A stretch of DNA of 51,154 nucleotides. Source: Dictyobacter formicarum. Its GTDB lineage: Bacteria; Chloroflexota; Ktedonobacteria; Ktedonobacterales; Ktedonobacteraceae. The DNA is taken from assembly GCF_016587435.1 (NCBI RefSeq), contig NZ_BNJJ01000039.1:1-51154 (forward strand). The letters are read 5' to 3'. Shown in pieces: positions 50,604 to 51,154 of this stretch (the first letter of the stretch is position 1; each line of letters opens with the position of its first letter). The position numbers and the translations under genes were made by a program. The notes beneath the pieces are model-generated. The model was not told the DNA's origin, searched no databases, and saw nothing but the letters and a program-made list of their open reading frames with translations.

Positions 50604-51154
50604 ATGTCTTCTCATTCGGCGCCACCCCTGTATCCAGATATTAAGCGCGAGCTGAAATCGCAGCTGCTTGCGATGTCCGCTCGTAGCTTTGAATTCTTTG
50701 CGGGCGATTTTTTAACCTATGCTGGTCTTGAGGATATCTCTGTCACGCGTTATGTTGGAGATGGCGGCATCGATGCCCATGGCACTCTTGTTGCTGGGCA
50801 ATTCCAGCTTCCGCTTGGCATACAGGTTAAGCGCTACCGCAATAATGTGCAGCGGCCCGATATTGATCGCTTTGTGGGCGCTTTGTCTGGACACTTCTCA
50901 AATGGTTTGTTTGTGACCACGGCCGACTATGCTCCTCAGGCTTTGAAGAAGGCGACCGCCTCGGTTCCGCGCGTGCTTACTTTGAATGGCGAGCAGATCG
51001 TCTCTTTGATGATTGAACATCGACTCGGGGTGGTGGCTTCGCCGCATAACGTGGAGAAGCTCGATATCGATAGTGATTATTTCGCATCCTTCGAGGCAAT
51101 GAAAAGCCTGTGGTCGGCACATATCAACGAGACGCCCGCACCTTATCGTGCGCA
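50604..51154 (+). CDS. Mrr-family restriction endonuclease-like protein (partial)
   Basis: The frame starts at the ATG at 50604 with AAGGAG about 4 nt upstream and runs off the window without a stop, giving at least 183 residues. The N-terminus shows the Mrr-like PD-(D/E)xK fold: FFAGDFLTYAGLED, then GDGGIDAHG with the catalytic Asp, then LGIQVKRYRNNVQ with the QxK lysine. A helix (VGALSGHFSNGLFVTTADY) follows as in type IV Mrr endonucleases. It could restrict methylated DNA. The full domain make-up is unknown. Confidence 0.8.
   Translation, partial: MSSHSAPPLYPDIKRELKSQLLAMSARSFEFFAGDFLTYAGLEDISVTRYVGDGGIDAHGTLVAGQFQLPLGIQVKRYRNNVQRPDIDRFVGALSGHFSNGLFVTTADYAPQALKKATASVPRVLTLNGEQIVSLMIEHRLGVVASPHNVEKLDIDSDYFASFEAMKSLWSAHINETPAPYRA

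Overview
This window looks like part of a chromosome from a filamentous, spore-forming Chloroflexi bacterium, most likely of the Ktedonobacteria. That is an inference from several traits: mid-50s GC by eye, BTAD/SARP-type regulators outside Actinobacteria, aromatic type II polyketide genes, an Os1348/NHLP-clan-like small protein, SpoIIE/STAS partner-switching genes and many long palindromic repeats. No rRNA or tRNA gene was recognised.

Layout. (1) 1-11,003 is a first polyketide/fatty-acid-like locus. It holds an ABC-2 exporter permease, a CheY-like regulator, a CPA2 antiporter, a halogenase-like flavoprotein and a DUF1702 protein. A divergent plus-strand operon follows: FabG, ACP, KS-alpha, KS-beta (catalytic Cys replaced by Gln), FabZ-like dehydratase and FabI. 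(2) 11,233-15,027 holds a hypothetical protein, a tyrosine recombinase, two small unknown genes and a BTAD regulator. (3) 15,242-22,965 is a compact aromatic type II PKS cluster. KS-alpha and a chain-length factor are translationally coupled, followed by a cupin cyclase, a ketoreductase, two ABM-type small enzymes and a P450. Divergent from these are an ACP, a fused TcmN-like/TcmI-like cyclase and an anthrone-oxygenase-like membrane protein. (4) 23,086-28,410 holds a cytidylate-kinase-like protein, a multicopper oxidase, a repeat-rich non-coding stretch, an ABC1/UbiB kinase and a decayed SDR. (5) 28,471-35,254 is a malonyl-ACP supply operon: fabD, accD, accA, accC, a BCCP-like protein without its biotinyl lysine, accB and a tandem UspA. 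(6) 35,443-51,154 holds a PIG-L deacetylase, a SnoaL-like protein, a SpoIIE phosphatase plus STAS pair, an 1132-residue BTAD/TPR/ATPase activator, a LuxR regulator with a degenerate receiver, a small peptide/NHLP/BTAD operon, a CPBP protease, phosphotransacetylase and a truncated Mrr-like endonuclease.

How it may work together (inference). The Acc/FabD operon would supply malonyl units. The first KS pair with full reductive enzymes could make a reduced acyl chain. The second KS pair with cyclases, ketoreductase and oxygenases could make an oxidised aromatic product. The two may be separate products, or the first may feed the second a starter unit.

The most striking signal is regulatory. At five promoters, three or four direct heptamers of the form TGCGAAN (with TGTAAAG, TGCAAAG or TGTGAAG as third copies) sit exactly 11 bp apart, and the last is separated by exactly 10 nt from a -10-like hexamer (TATGCT, TAATAT, TAGTAT, TATTCT). 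This is the architecture known for SARP/BTAD activators. The promoters precede the reductive PKS operon, the tyrosine recombinase (two in tandem), the degenerate LuxR regulator, and an operon encoding a previously unmarked 50-residue membrane peptide, an NHLP-clan-like small protein and a BTAD regulator. Together they suggest one regulon joining specialised metabolism, a recombinase and a small-peptide/regulator module.
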